Part shown: positions 50,201 through 63,244 of the stretch, piece by piece
How the letters are laid out: each line of letters begins with the position of its first letter
How positions within the stretch are numbered: the stretch's first letter is position 1
NCBI RefSeq assembly: GCF_021730395.1
Contig: NC_069371.1
Span: 50,664,001 to 50,728,000 of the forward strand
DNA length: 64,000 nt
Reading direction: 5' to 3'
Origin: Mercenaria mercenaria
Taxonomy: Eukaryota; Mollusca; Bivalvia; Venerida; Veneridae
Program-made: the position numbers and the translations under genes
The notes under the pieces: generated by a model
The model's database searches: none
What the model was told of the DNA's origin: nothing
What the model saw: the letters and a program-made list of their open reading frames with translations, nothing else

Positions 50201-50737
50201 TGTACTAGCGCTAAAAATAGCGGTTATCAATAGCCAGTAGCATAAGTTTTGATCCCATCCTCGAATGAGGTCATCCCATGATGCAAAAGACTTGCGATAA
50301 GTTCGGTCAAGTAGTCTTACATAAAAAACTTTCATAAGATTTCTAAGAGTTAAAAGCATATCATGTAAGGTCATCTTATGAAGACAAAGTCTTGTGTGGA
50401 GATTGAAAGCATTTGGCTTAGTAGATTCAGTGAAACTTGTTTACATACAAACGTTTAACAGGCTTTCTCCAGTTAAAAATGGTCCTTGTTTGAGTGAAAT
50501 ATAAGTAATATCTATATCTCTTGCCCTGTAAATGTATCTAATGATGTTAAAGACTTGTTTGGAGTGTTAAAGCACTTAGCGTAATAGTTTTGGAGGAATC
50601 TGCTTAAATTTCTATGTTATAAAATAGCTTAATTATGAAAACTAAAAGCTAGAGTTACATAGCTTATCTTGTGAAGTCACCTTAAGATGTCAAAGACATA
50701 TATTCGTTCATATATGGAGAGTTAGGAAAGGAACCAT

Positions 50738-51404
50738 AGGCTGTGTCAGATAATAAAATTTTGGTTTAAAATATTGAAGTCTGAAAAAAACAGATGTATT
50801 TGAAACGTTTATGACATGATGATAAATATGAGATTGAACTTAAACCAAATAATATTTGTTGAGCAAAATCAGCCAAAGCAATTAGGATTTCATTATGTTT
50901 GGTTCAGTCAAGGAGTAGGAAACGAAACTTTATTTTTACTCAGCTTCAAACAAAGAATTAATGATAATTTCATGCGACACTGGAATGAATCTTTTGAGAA
51001 TTCTTCAAGAGCTTCTTCTTATAAACAGTTTTCAACTTTCGGTTCTAAATCCTATTTAGATAATGTTTATGGCACGAAATTTAGAATAACATTAACAAGA
51101 CTGAGATTGTTAGCGCATAAATTATTGATAGAGACAGGTAGACGGCACAAGCCGAACAAAATTACAAGAAATAATAGGAAATGTGTTATATGTAATATAC
51201 AAGAGGACGAATTTCACTTTTTATTAAAATGTGTATTATATAAAGAACTTAGAGAGAAGTATATGCACTCACATTACTGGAAAAAAAACAAACATACCAA
51301 AATTTACAAAACTGTTATCAAATGAAAACATTTCGACCTTGAAAAAACAATCCACCTTTGTATACAGGGCTTTTGAAATTCGTAGAACAATTTATTACCC
51401 ATAA
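50738..51404 (+). mobile_element. LINE 3' fragment (end of reverse-transcriptase ORF2), second copy
   Basis: The coding trace starts RLCQIIKFWFKILKSEKN. An open frame at 50816-51325 encodes PKQLGFHYVWFSQGVGNET, 'RITLTRLRLLAHKLLIETGR' and a knuckle C.IC...EDEFHFLLKC.LY with YKELREKYMHSHYWKK. After a shift in an A-run the text ends LLSNENISTLKKQSTFVYRA and FEIRRTIYYP before TAA. This is the C-terminal part of a non-LTR retrotransposon ORF2, probably CR1/L2-like. It lacks the RT core and endonuclease. Confidence 0.78.
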
Positions 51405-53054
51405 AACTTTTCTCCCCTCTGGCATTTTATCCAGATTATTACATGTTTATGTAGTTTCCCATTTAATAACGTGTTTAGTATATAGTAGGTATGTTTAGTG
51501 AGTAAAATGTTAACTGACAGAACTGTTTCTGGTCAAGATTATTGTTTATAAATATGTCAAATAGCATAGTTATACATCTGAGTTTATTATGTGCATATGT
51601 AAAATCATTTATTTATTTACACCGCCATTGACATTACTATTCAAATGTTATATGATTATATACTATATGTTAACTCATTGATTCGTAACCTTTTAAAAAT
51701 AAACTATCAATCTATTCATCTTAATGAAGTTTTAAAGTTTTTGAACATGTAGTTTTTGAGAGGTTATAGCCCTTATAGTATTAAGCAAATGGACCTAACC
51801 AATAGATTCCATAAAGACCATTTATAAAACAAAATGCATGTGAGAGTCATGATTCTTGGTCCACTTGCTCACCATATCATGGCAAATAAATATATAAAGC
51901 TCTTATAGTTTTTAGAATACAATAGGACCATAGAAGTCCTAAATCGCTCATGTGAAATTTACCATTTGACCTTGAATATATGCATGACACACTGAATCAT
52001 AAATGGTAACAACAGTAATCAGTATGAGAAGCGTAAACAGGTTTTGTGCCACCATTTGTCCAAATCTGAGATTTTCTAATTATAGATTACCAACCCTCCT
52101 CACCACCCTCCCCACAATCCCTAAATACAGGTACATGTACACATTATAAACGCCATTGATCAATTGTATGCTGCTAGTACTTGTCAACTGTTTAATAGCC
52201 ATGCGCACAAGGCATTTAACAAATCTGAACGTCCTTAACAGACGTGAAATGTTAAAATTTGAACTCATGTCTAAATTGTTAATTGCTAGAACTAGATTTG
52301 TTACAAAAGCATCGGATGTCTAAAAAGAGTTGAAAATGTTATGTCCTAAAACAGTACATATCCGAATGGCACATGCCTGTGGTTAGGAATAGTAGAATCT
52401 CAGTGGGTTTTTTTTTTCTTACATTTAATAGATCTAAGGCCTTGTGGTATAAGATTTGGCTAATTAGTCTAAAACGAAGTACGTAATCCAATTAGTTTCA
52501 TAATGTGAATACTTTTTATGTTTTACTGATTAGTTTTTATTTTTGTCCATGTTGAGGTTGATTGTATTCTATAATAACCTTATTCATCATGTTATGTTAA
52601 TCAATCTGATTGAACCTTTAATGTGAAACAAATTATCGTTAAGGGACACATTTTCAAAATTGATGTCATTTGTTTTCGATATCTAGACAATATTTAGAAT
52701 CGCCTACTCGTAAAAATTATCTTTGTGCCGACAATACTCGTATATTTCAAAGGAAGTATATTGTATCTAAAAGCAAATGTGAATGATGACATCAAATGGG
52801 AAAAGCTGGAGGCTCTATGCAATTATACTTAATACAAAGAAATCAACATGTCTAATTAAAATCAGAAATGTTTAATTAGTTGGAAAGGATACAATCTACT
52901 TAACCCTATTGGAAGGCGTTCATAATTTGCGTTTGTCATTCAATTTTATTATCTCTACAAAGATGAACTTTTTTTCGGCTGCATTTAAGGATTTAAGAAG
53001 AGAATTTACTACAAACTTGTATGTTTTTGCCTCGTTTATTCAACTATCGTTCAG

Positions 53055-53288
53055 CTATGTAACGGCGGACAGTTAACCAAACTAGTGTTCCTGGATTCTG
53101 TACTAGTACTAATCTATTATTTGCAAGTAACTGTCGCCTTCTACATGTAAATCAGAGGATGGGGAGGAAATGACTTCAGACACAATGTATTTAATCAATT
53201 TGTCATTGAGACTATACGCCTCAGCCTAGGATCGAACTCACGACCGCGTGATCCACGCTCTCCCTAATGAGCTAAGCGGCAGGGCCAA
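53055..53288 (-). mobile_element. Old tRNA-derived SINE, second copy
   Basis: Counterpart of 12210-12445. Here the box-B-like part (gatcgaactcacgaccgcg on the + strand) and the 'ggcggacagttaacc' part are better preserved. Confidence 0.72.
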
Positions 53289-55229
53289 CTTGTGTATTTA
53301 ATACGCACAAATCATAACGGTCAAAGGTAAAAGCATGGGAAAGATTTAGTAAATATGTCAAAGATGTGCAGTCTGTATGTTTGAGTTTTACCTGACTTTT
53401 ACCTGTCGTACACGACAATACATCAATAAGCTATCATAAAAGACATTTAACTATATTATAGGATGTTTAACCTGATGATTATAATACTGGCCTCATAATT
53501 ACTTTAATAACTGATCAGAATCATGTACAAGATAAACGAAAGGAACGGTCTGTTGTGAACCTTTAAAGATTGTCAATCACATTTAAGCAACATTGCATGA
53601 CATTTAAAAAATTGTACCTGTTATAAGGGATTTATTTAAGGAATAAAAGATCAATTACATATGGTCCTTATTAGAAATGAATGTTTTATCATTTTTATGA
53701 AATTAGATCATTATTCCCTACACACTATAATATGAAAGTATTTAAAATGCGGCGGGCTATTTTATTTGATTTCAGTACAGTTTCTAATTTTACATTAGCT
53801 GTTGAGAGATATTTAGATATTTCAATCATCTGAACCAAACGACAAGTTTTAAAACAATGTGCAGCTTCCAAAATTATTTATTCCAATCCGTTCCAGTTGG
53901 TTGCGCCAACAATATACTGGTAATGGAGGTAATATAAACTGTAACATGTATTAAGCACCACGTGAATATGTCAAGTGTAAGTAATTATTTTTTAAAGTTC
54001 GAGCAAATCCATTACTTGACTAAAATCTGATTAACCACCTTTGCAATGACCTTTAAAAGGACATCAAATCCAGGTATGCACACATTTATAAAGGTACAAA
54101 CGTGGAACTGTCTAATGCATTAACCTCTTTATCCTGGTACAACTATGTCAATCACATATGTGGGTTTATAAAAACCGTTACTGTAGTTTCATATCTTATA
54201 TATTTTTTTGAGAATCTACATGCACTGCAATCAGATGATGATTTATCCAAAGTATTAGTTAGAATATTGTAATGTTAACTTTTAAATTAATTTTTATGAC
54301 GTCATCGCAACACATTAAATTGATATAACGTCAATTTCAAAACTACTGCATTAAAATCTTCCATGTTGGTCTACGCTAAACTAAATTAATTACAAACTTT
54401 CAACAGTAAATATTGATTCTTATAGTTCAGGCCACAATTTTACGAAAAAATTAAGTAATTACTTAGTTAAGTCTGTTATTTTAAAATCGTGCTTTTGCTT
54501 AAGTTATTGTTATTCAATGTTGATTTTTTTCTATAACAATGTACTTATAGATATGTTATACTATGGTTAATAGTATTTATCTGAAGTACTTATTTCAGTC
54601 ACGCAAATATGATATTTCTATTGAAGCATGATATAACGAACTTGTAAAATTCAGAATTGTTTGATCTATGAAATAGTCATAAACGGTTCTGATATAGATG
54701 AAAAAGTCAACATTGAAGAAGCATAAAGGGCAAAACAAACATTTGAAATAACATACAATGTATTTAGCTAAGCAATTACTTAAGTGTTTCGTGAAACTAG
54801 GGCCAGGAGCCAATTGTTCGGAACTTTAACAGTTGATTAAGCTAATAGTCGAGTAATATTTCGACACATTAGAAAACGTAGAAAAACAAATGTATGGCTT
54901 ATGGATTATGAACACTAAAACGTCTTAACAGTAAAATTAAAACATCATACTAGTGTTTCCCTCCAAGACTAGTATTTTGAATCAAAATTTAACAGGCCCA
55001 GGGCTATAAAAATATATTTTAAAATTTTGGTTTTAAATGATCCAAATCTGAGAGTTTATCAATTTTAAGTGAAATACGTCGAACTCGCAGAAACAAGTAA
55101 ATAATTTGATATTTTATCTGACACATTAATCTGATTTTGTACATGTACTGATAATCATCGTTATCACAAACGTTAAAAGCCGTGTAAGCGGAAAACTGTT
55201 GAACGCATTTTTGACATTCACAGTGTATT

Positions 55230-55870
55230 CGACTGTAATACGTGTGTACCTCTATAAGTTTACGAGGGTCTATATACTTTTGCCATCTTCTTGGGAGCTT
55301 TTGTATTCCCTCTGCAAACCATGAAGTAGACCTACTGCTGAGGTACCGATTTACGGCGGAAATCAAAACCGCCATGGTCTCATATTAGCTTCCAGCAAGC
55401 TTTTTGGAAACAAATGAAAGTCGAAGGGTGCAAGGTCTGGGCTCTACGGAGGGTGGGACAACAATTGACACTTGAAGGAGTTGAAAAGTTCTACTGTAGA
55501 TGAAGAAGTATGAGACGGGCATTGTCGTACAATAGAAGGCCATTTTTCTGTGGTTGCCTAGGAAGCAACTTTTCCAGTTTTTCTTTAAATGTTTTTATTT
55601 TCAAAATTACTAGATAGTATCTAGCAGTCATAGTTTGACCTTTTGACAAGAAATGAGCTGCCAATATTGTTTCTTTTTTCGTGCAAGTATGGCGCAAAAT
55701 TGTGGGTCGTCATGCTTCTTTGTTTATTCACGGCAGGACCGGAAATGGTAATACGTATTGCGGAAGAGTTCCAATAGGGTGCAAATGATGGCGAATTATT
55801 CTGCAAAGCAAATGATCAACTCAGTGTATGTGTAAATTAATCAAGACAGTTGTGCTATGTGAAATTTCGC
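55230..55870 (-). mobile_element. mariner/Tc1-like transposase remnant, second copy
   Basis: Counterpart of 14250-14880. The minus strand carries KKETILAAHFLSKGQTMTAR and ISAVNRYLSSRSTSWFAEGI with QKLPRRWQKYIDPRKLIEVH. A short insertion near 55370-55410 is present here but not in the first copy. It is frameshifted and inactive. Confidence 0.75.
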
Positions 55871-57441
55871 ATCCGATCGGTTATGGTCGCTGAATTCCAA
55901 TCACTTGCCCTAAATCCGTGTGGATTTAAAAACTCGCTGCGGTGTAAAAGAGGCCACCGAGTTTGCTTATTCAAGGGCAGTGGTTCTACCTAGGTGCCGG
56001 CTATGTCTAAACAATGGCTGGAGGGGCACATTGGGTCTTCGTCCACCACCAAAAACTGAAAAAGACGCAATATAACCTGAATTGAGTCATTGTGACTGTA
56101 AACACCACCAAAATCCAACCTGTGTACGTAAACACTGGTGAATTCACTTTATTTAGAGGTTTTAATAATACTTTATGCTATATAGAATATTTGTGTCATA
56201 TGCACAATTATTTTTATTGATGATACACTCATAATTATGCTTCATTGCATAAGGTTAGTTTTCATTACCATTTTTGAACGGATGCAGTGAATTAAAAATG
56301 TACTGATTCATTACCAGATGGTGTTCGTCCGTTTTGCTTTTTGATTGTATTCGGAAAGACATCACATGACCGTAGCTAACGAATACCGTAAAGGTGGCAT
56401 GAATATTCAGCAGAAATGGCTCATTTTTAAATAATATGTAGAACAAAATCTAAATGTATTTAAAGTCAAATATATTTTCATTCTAAAATCTTTTAAGCCC
56501 TATGCTATTTTGAATAATGATTTTATAATCCGGAGCATCCCAGGCATGTTTTCTGTTAAACGATTGCTCTTCAAATTACATAATTGCAAAAAGAGTTAAA
56601 AAGAGTTAAAAAAATCATTACACAGAATAAAAGGCGTTGAATACACATATAAGACATTTAAAAAGAAACACAAAATTACAAAAAGTATGCGTATTCATTT
56701 ATTCATCGTTGATAAGTTACAATTAATTTATGCTTTTGCTCAGGTAAACTGTCCAACCCAGGAGGCTTTATCACGCAAAGCATTTTGTAACGTTCATTGG
56801 CTGTACTGATACTGTAAACTGATTCCTTTCTAATTATACTTTAACGTTTTTATTTGATTAGTTTTATCATCTTAACTTTTGACACTGGAAGTATGAAAGA
56901 GATTTCAATCCCTTGACTGACAAATTAAGCAATCGTGATATTAAAACGCTCGGCAAGTATTTATGACTCTGTCTAAGTAACTGCTATTGTTTTTTCCATA
57001 GACTTCCATTATAAGAAATGACCCTGTCACATACCCCAAAATTGAGAAATGACCATTAGATTGTGATTCTTCCCGTAAGGCAGCATTTCAGGCACATAAA
57101 AATAGCAATTATATACATCTTGTTGTATAGGCTTATCCAATCCATTTTCTCACAATTTTCCTTCAGACAAACCTACACCCTTTGTTGCATTTAGAGGCAA
57201 AATGCCCACTGACACCTACTATGCTAAAAATAGAACTGAAAAGTCGAGCATTCAGCCAGATACTTGTAAAATATTCCAAGTTTCACAGAAAGCATTGTAT
57301 TGCTTGATTTTGACACAAATTGTATGATTGAAACCATACCATTTTCATCCAATCAGCTTACGTCTCATTGAATCATCCAGGTTTCCCTATACATTTTTCA
57401 ATCAATCAGTTCCAACCTCTGACTATGTTGAAACTGTTATT

Positions 57442-57450
57442 TATATAAAG
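57442..57450 (+). promoter_or_regulatory. Candidate TATA box of gene C
   Basis: TATATAAAG followed by cgccacagcgtgtccg lies about 280 bp upstream of the start codon. It is in the same place and context as in gene B. Confidence 0.55.
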
Positions 57451-57722
57451 CGCCACAGCGTGTCCGATTGTTTTATTCAATGAATTGCGACGAAACACAA
57501 ACTACTGCCGATATTACGTTATAAGATTTGTAAACTTTGAAATTTGAAAACTGTTGCTTAAAGTTGATGTCAAAATTGAAAAGTGCATGATAATTTGTTG
57601 AATCACAGATGTGAATTAAAGTGACTTTATGAATTGAAGCGAGATATTTAAACCAGCTGACTTTGTCCAGTTTTCAGTAATTATTTTTCTATAATTTAGA
57701 AAAAGAAACAGGTATAGACATT

Positions 57723-60700
57723 ATGAAATTAGTCAAAGCGATTTCGACTTTACTGGTGATAACGCTGTGTTTAGTTGAGGCGGAGCAACGTGAGTTGCGG
57801 TTGCTGGGACTCTTACCTATGTCTGGGAACGGTTCGACCACTGGAAGATCATGCCTTCCAGCTGTACAGATGGCGGTTAACGATATTAATGTACGGGAAG
57901 ATATACTTGCAGATTATCATCTGACGTATAAATGGACTGATAGCAAAGTAAGTTGAAATGTAACAAGATACTTTTATAAAACAATTTGTACATACTGAGT
58001 TAGAATTACTTAAAAATCGGCCGGCAATAAATGAAACACAAATTACAATTAAAGAACTCATTTGCACAGAAAAAAAAAAACAATATTGGCATGGCAATTA
58101 TGCTATGGCAAATTAAAAATAGGTAAAGCGTTTTGCCACATTAAACAACTGATTTGCCAAGGCCAATTCGATTTTGCTAAACGAAATGCAATCAATTTAC
58201 TCATATTTACAAATAAATAATAATGACAGGCAATTGATAAATTCTTATTTTAAAACATGTTAGTAGATCCAACAAAGACAGTTTCCGTGTTTTAAAGTCG
58301 TATAAATATCAGATAAATGTGTCAAATACCGACGTAGCAAATAAAAACGACATTCTTTACGTTCCTTTAATATTTCAAAACTGAGTTCCTTTGATAATGC
58401 TTTCCTTTAGTTTTGCATTCCTTTAATAATACGTTCGTTTTTGAAGCTTCTCATTGTTATTGTATTAGAATAAGAACATGTGATTACAGTAAGTAAACCA
58501 ACGTGTCACCCTGTCTGGCTATAGACACTGACATAATTTTCGCATGAATTAAAAGTACCTCAATTGTATCAATAAATAATGTTTAATGACTTTTAATTAA
58601 GTGAAAACAAAACAAATTCTCAAGATTGTTTGGTAAACATGTGGTTAGTGAAGCATACTACTAGCTTTGTAAGGTATTTTGGATTTTTTATTCAAACTGT
58701 TTTTACGTTAAAAGTCAGAAAAGTAGTTTTTTTCCATTTGTGTGTACATTTAGCTTCTAATGAAAAGTCAACAGTAAACCCCAATGATTTACTATTATGA
58801 AATGCAATATACGGCTCCTTCTGATACATATTGGACATGTTAAATTAATGCAGAGACCGGTAGATGTATGCTTTTAGAAATAGACAATATAGATGTATAC
58901 TTTTGAAAAAAGACAAACATATCGAAGAGGATAGCCACAAAATATGCCTAATGAAAGACCAAAATCGTTGGCTAAATTACAGTCCGTAATAAAAAAAAAT
59001 GTATCATAAAATTGTTCATATACTTTCCATCACGTAATTTTATTCTAGCACTTCCACTACGTCATATTATGTTTTCATTTTAGTGTAACTTCGGAACTCC
59101 AGTAAATCGAATGTTTGAAGCATTTTGTAATGATCCACCTTATGTCATCTTGCTAGGAGATGGATGTTCGGTCGGATCAGAGGCTACTGCTCAAGTTTCA
59201 CATCTCTGGAACCTAACACAGGTTTGTTAAATGATTTGTTTTTCTAAAACCTTTAACTAAACACGAGAAACGACATAATTACAATAGAACGATCTGAATA
59301 GTGTATTTAATTTTTGACAGCTCAGTAGAAGAATAAATGTCAGGAAAATGCCCAAGATTAACAGATTTAAAAAAAAATAACTTAGATTATCTTATAGAAT
59401 GTAAAGCTAATTTATTTTACACGATGTAATATATACACAATATGGCATAGCTTTTCTGCCTGTCTCAAGCTTTACAAGAACTGTCTGGAATTATGCACAC
59501 AATTCGTGCAATGTTTTCAAGCCCAATTATATGTATCGTATCCGACGACTGTTAACTCTGATAAATAACTTTTAAATCGGTGTAAAAGTTTACATTTTCT
59601 CCTAAAGTTCTTGTCAGTTTCATAATTCTTTCGTATTATCCAATTTCCCTATAACTGCATTTTCTAATTGCAGTTTTCCTATAGTTCGCCGTCGCCAATC
59701 CTGTCGGACAGAAACCGGTTTCCTTACTTTTTTCGAATAGGAACACCAGACCAGAAGATGAATCTTGCAAGAATAGCGTTGATGAGAGAATTTGACTGGA
59801 AGAAAGTGGCAACAATACACCAAGCGTTAGAATTCTTCTCCGTGGTATGACTTTCTCGTAATAATTTTATGAATGTAAATGTATTGCGCCGTCTGGAACT
59901 TCATTAATATTTATATCGTATCAAATTCAGTACTTATTATTCATTCTAATATACCTAGCAATGCTTAAATCAACACAACGATATTATGTTGACGTCACGT
60001 CGACGTGATATTTAGCGCCATGTATGCATCTAGAAATAGCGCTTTCAAATTTGATCAAGTATATTTTGAATTTTTAATTAATAGCATGTTTGAAACGAAA
60101 TGTCACATAGCACAACTGCCTTCATTAATTTACACATGCACTGAGTTGGTAATTCGCTTTTCAGAATAATTCGCCATCATTTGTGCCCTAATGGAACTCT
60201 TCCGTAAGACGTATTACCATTTCTGGTCCTGGCGTATATAAACAAAGAAGCATGACAACCCACCATTTGGCGCTAAACTTGCACGAAAAAAAAGACAACA
60301 ATTCCATACTATTTGGTTCAAATTTTACAATAAAAGACATATTAGAATCGATATCGAACTAGTTTTTAGCAAAACCGAGTGTTTAAACACTATTTATACA
60401 CGATGGCTGGTTATACGTCGGGCGTAATAATTTCACGAGGGAGCAATTATTACGCCCGACGTATAACCATCCATCGTGTATAAATAGTGTTAAAACACGG
60501 TTTTGCTATAAATTATTTCTTAATTAAGATAAATTGTATTTAGATGGAAACAAGGAAAGAGATCCAGTAGAAATAGAGACAGTCCATGTTTGCAGTTTAC
60601 CTACTAAAAGCGTAGTCATAACCAACTACGCAGTTATATTTATTATATATCGTAGACTTCTATTGTCTGATACGGATTATAATGTACTATTTTGTTAATA

Positions 60701-62702
60701 TTTTATTGTATATATACACACATGTGTTCATCACATTTATGCAAAAGTTGAATGTTAAGGGTAGATTTCCTGGAAGCATGGAGTAAAACAAACACTGCCG
60801 TCGGAGCAACACATCGCCAAGTACCCCCGCCGCGAATAGACTGCTGTGATATGCGTTGCTTCAAATATCCATCAACAAGTATATTTTGATTCAATGAATG
60901 ATGAAAAAATAAGAATTTGCTAAAGAAAGGTGCGTGAAGGAGAAAGGAGAAAAACAAGTATGAATATTCAGTTCAAACAAATTCATACTAATGTTCTGGG
61001 AAGAAAGTTAATATAAAAACTTTATCAAGGTCCCTCAAATATATGAATTTCCGTTTTTTAAATTAAAACCTTTCCACTGGCTTAATGCATTCTTTCAGTA
61101 TTTTAATGTTGCTTACGTTCAATTTATCTATTCACTTTTAGGTCATTGATGACTTTGTTCAGCACATACAGAATACAGACATTACAATTCTGTCCCAAGA
61201 AATATTAATCAACGACCCTAAAAACAGAATTCATAACTTAAAGGTAAGAAACAAAATGGGTTTTTCATTCTATTTCCATTATATTTTGTCTCATAAGAAC
61301 TTTATTTGGCTCGCATAACAATCATGCATTTGTTTCGACTATAAAGAAACTGAAGAATTTTCATAATGGGAGTCTATAGGAAAATCACAATTTCGATAAC
61401 ATTTTCGCGAATAGAAAGTTTGCTACAATGTAGATTTTTAGGAAACTACGAAAGTCGTCAATAAACATGTGACCTTTAATATAATGAAATAAAATGTGTA
61501 TGTCCGTGTGCTTGTTTTTTAGATTTTTGCCCATGATTAAAAAGATCCACACTTTTCAGACTGATTTTAATACATCATTTGGAATTATTCAACGTGTCAA
61601 ATGTTTTTATATCATATTTCAACCTTAGAAAGATAGTTATGTGCTGTTGTAATAAATTAACTCACGAGTTGCCATTTATTTATAAAATGGTTTTCATTTC
61701 CGTACGCCAAATCCAGGCTTTATTTTACGTTATCCGGCATAATTACGTTACGCCATTACTACTGGTTTATCAAACGTGCAGAACAATATTAAATGATATA
61801 TGTTGGATTTATTTCATTTTTTTCATCGGGTACTTGAAATATAACGGTAAATTGTATTTGATAATTCTACTCAAAGAGCTATAAAAATAAATAGATCGGC
61901 AACTTGAAAGGCATATAGAGCAAATCTCGCCAATATCACGTGGCAACTGAATGAGATCTTGTTTTACCGGTATATGAAACAGACAGCAGAAGGATAAAAA
62001 TTTGTGTCATGAAAAGCTTTCTATCAGATCGTTTGTTTATAATGATAATGGTGTTTTTTAAATGTTATTTGGATTTTCTACACGGGGAAGGAATGAATTT
62101 ATGATTGGAAGTCTGAGAAATCAACAGTTGTCGTTTGAACATTGGACCCGATTGGACCCGATTCCGTTTATTACGTGCCAGCCTTATCGCCAGTCTAATA
62201 CTTTAATAAGCGTCTGTTGATTTGATCACGAGTGATCAAGTCAGCAAACGCTTCAGTAAGATAACGCGGTGACACGAGCTTACGCGAGATTACCTCATGT
62301 TGCCATTCTGTGTATTTTATACTTTTTTGTTCTTGTGATATTATAAAATATAAGTTCTTTTAAATTAACTGGACGTGGATGAATTTGAATTAAAAATAAT
62401 CAGAAATGCTTATCTAAAAATCGCAGATCAAATGAATCTTATAGACTATAAATTTCAAAATGAATAATATTTAACTTTTTTCAACATAAATGTTGTGACG
62501 TCATGATGTTCCGGTCGTAGAGTTACTTTAAATTTCTTCATGTTCTTAATTTGACAGTCAGTATTGATTTAGGTGTTATATTTTTCTAATTTTTAAGCTC
62601 ACAATCTAAAAATATCTCCCTTAAAATATTATCTAGATGCGTGATGCTAGAATAATAATGACCAGTCTTTATGAAGAGAGAGCGAAGGAAATTTTGTGTG
62701 CG
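57723..62702 (+). CDS. Gene C: GABA-B receptor-like class C GPCR, first five exons only
   Basis: Exons 57723-57947, 59084-59221, 59674-59844, 61142-61243 and 62637-62702 match exons 1-5 of gene B in length and phase. They encode the signal peptide (MKLVKAISTLLVITLCLVEA) and the first 214 residues of the Venus-flytrap domain. Key places are LRLLGLLPMSGNG, GDGCSVGSEAT (gene B has Phe for Val), SYSSPSPILS and ARIIMTSLYEERAKE. The frame is open throughout with AG/GT borders, so the gene looks functional as far as seen. The rest lies right of the window; homology to gene B's intron 5 stops near 63245. The start is chosen by the signal peptide and conservation with gene B. Confidence 0.88.
60100..60310 (+). 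mobile_element. mariner-like fragment, second copy (intron 3 of gene C)
   Basis: Counterpart of 20210-20425, with the same 'gcgtatataaacaaagaag' text and the downstream gcacgaaaaaa run. Confidence 0.62.
60369..60506. repeat. Palindromic foldback element, second copy (intron 3 of gene C)
   Basis: Counterpart of 20471-20607. Both arms still pair over about 60 bp, and the loop differs by one base (gagggagc for gagggcgc). Confidence 0.85.
61870..62334. mobile_element. 465-bp insertion in intron 4 of gene C, probably a non-autonomous element
   Basis: The first copy reads ataattcta|gtgatattat at about 22216. Here 465 bp separate the two halves. The ends are weakly inverted: 'tagatcggcaacttga' near the left and, reverse-complemented, 'agaatggcaacatgag' near the right, each followed by a form of aatctcgc. 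An internal 46-bp hairpin at 62208-62253 reads aagcgtctgttga and answers tcagcaaacgctt. No coding frame. Confidence 0.6.
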
Positions 62703-63244
62703 GTAAGTTTATAAAATTTTGCATTTAACGTGGACAAATAAATATTGAAAGCTTTGTGAAAGTCTGCTGAATTATTAAGATGCAGCATGCAGTACCAGAA
62801 GTTCCTCTTTTTGATAAAAAGTGTGGTTTCTGATTTATTTTTGTTTATTGGAATGTCTGTATCCTAACTGTTTTTTAAACGTTTGTTTCTTAAATTAAAG
62901 TGCGGTATTTTACCTCCTTCTTCAGAACTGGATGTATCTCTAGAGAATCAACCAAACAACTTTAATTATTTGCGTTTGCCTATTGTTATATTTTAAGGAT
63001 CAAATACAGAAACATATATCAGAACAAAATGTTGATTTGAACAAAATGTTGATAATGAAGATAATAAATATACACCTATATTTTAACGATAGATAACATA
63101 AAGGGCAGGAGGATGTACGATGCATGAAAATTAAAGCACGAGTGCGCAGCACGAGTGATTTAATAATTCTCATTCGATCGACCTATTGTATTTTATCCGA
63201 TGGTAAAATATAGGAAGACATTTATTATTTCGATTCTAACCATG

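Larger units (their letters stand above)
47946..57440. other. Intergenic region between genes B and C
   Basis: No host gene is supported. Most of it aligns with 6554-16426. The differences are a local duplication (48631-48915), a mariner-like fragment (49645-50200) in place of the sequence at about 8145-9120, and the absence of the SINE at 9.6 kb. 51405-53050 and 53290-55000 look like plain AT-rich DNA. Confidence 0.6.
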
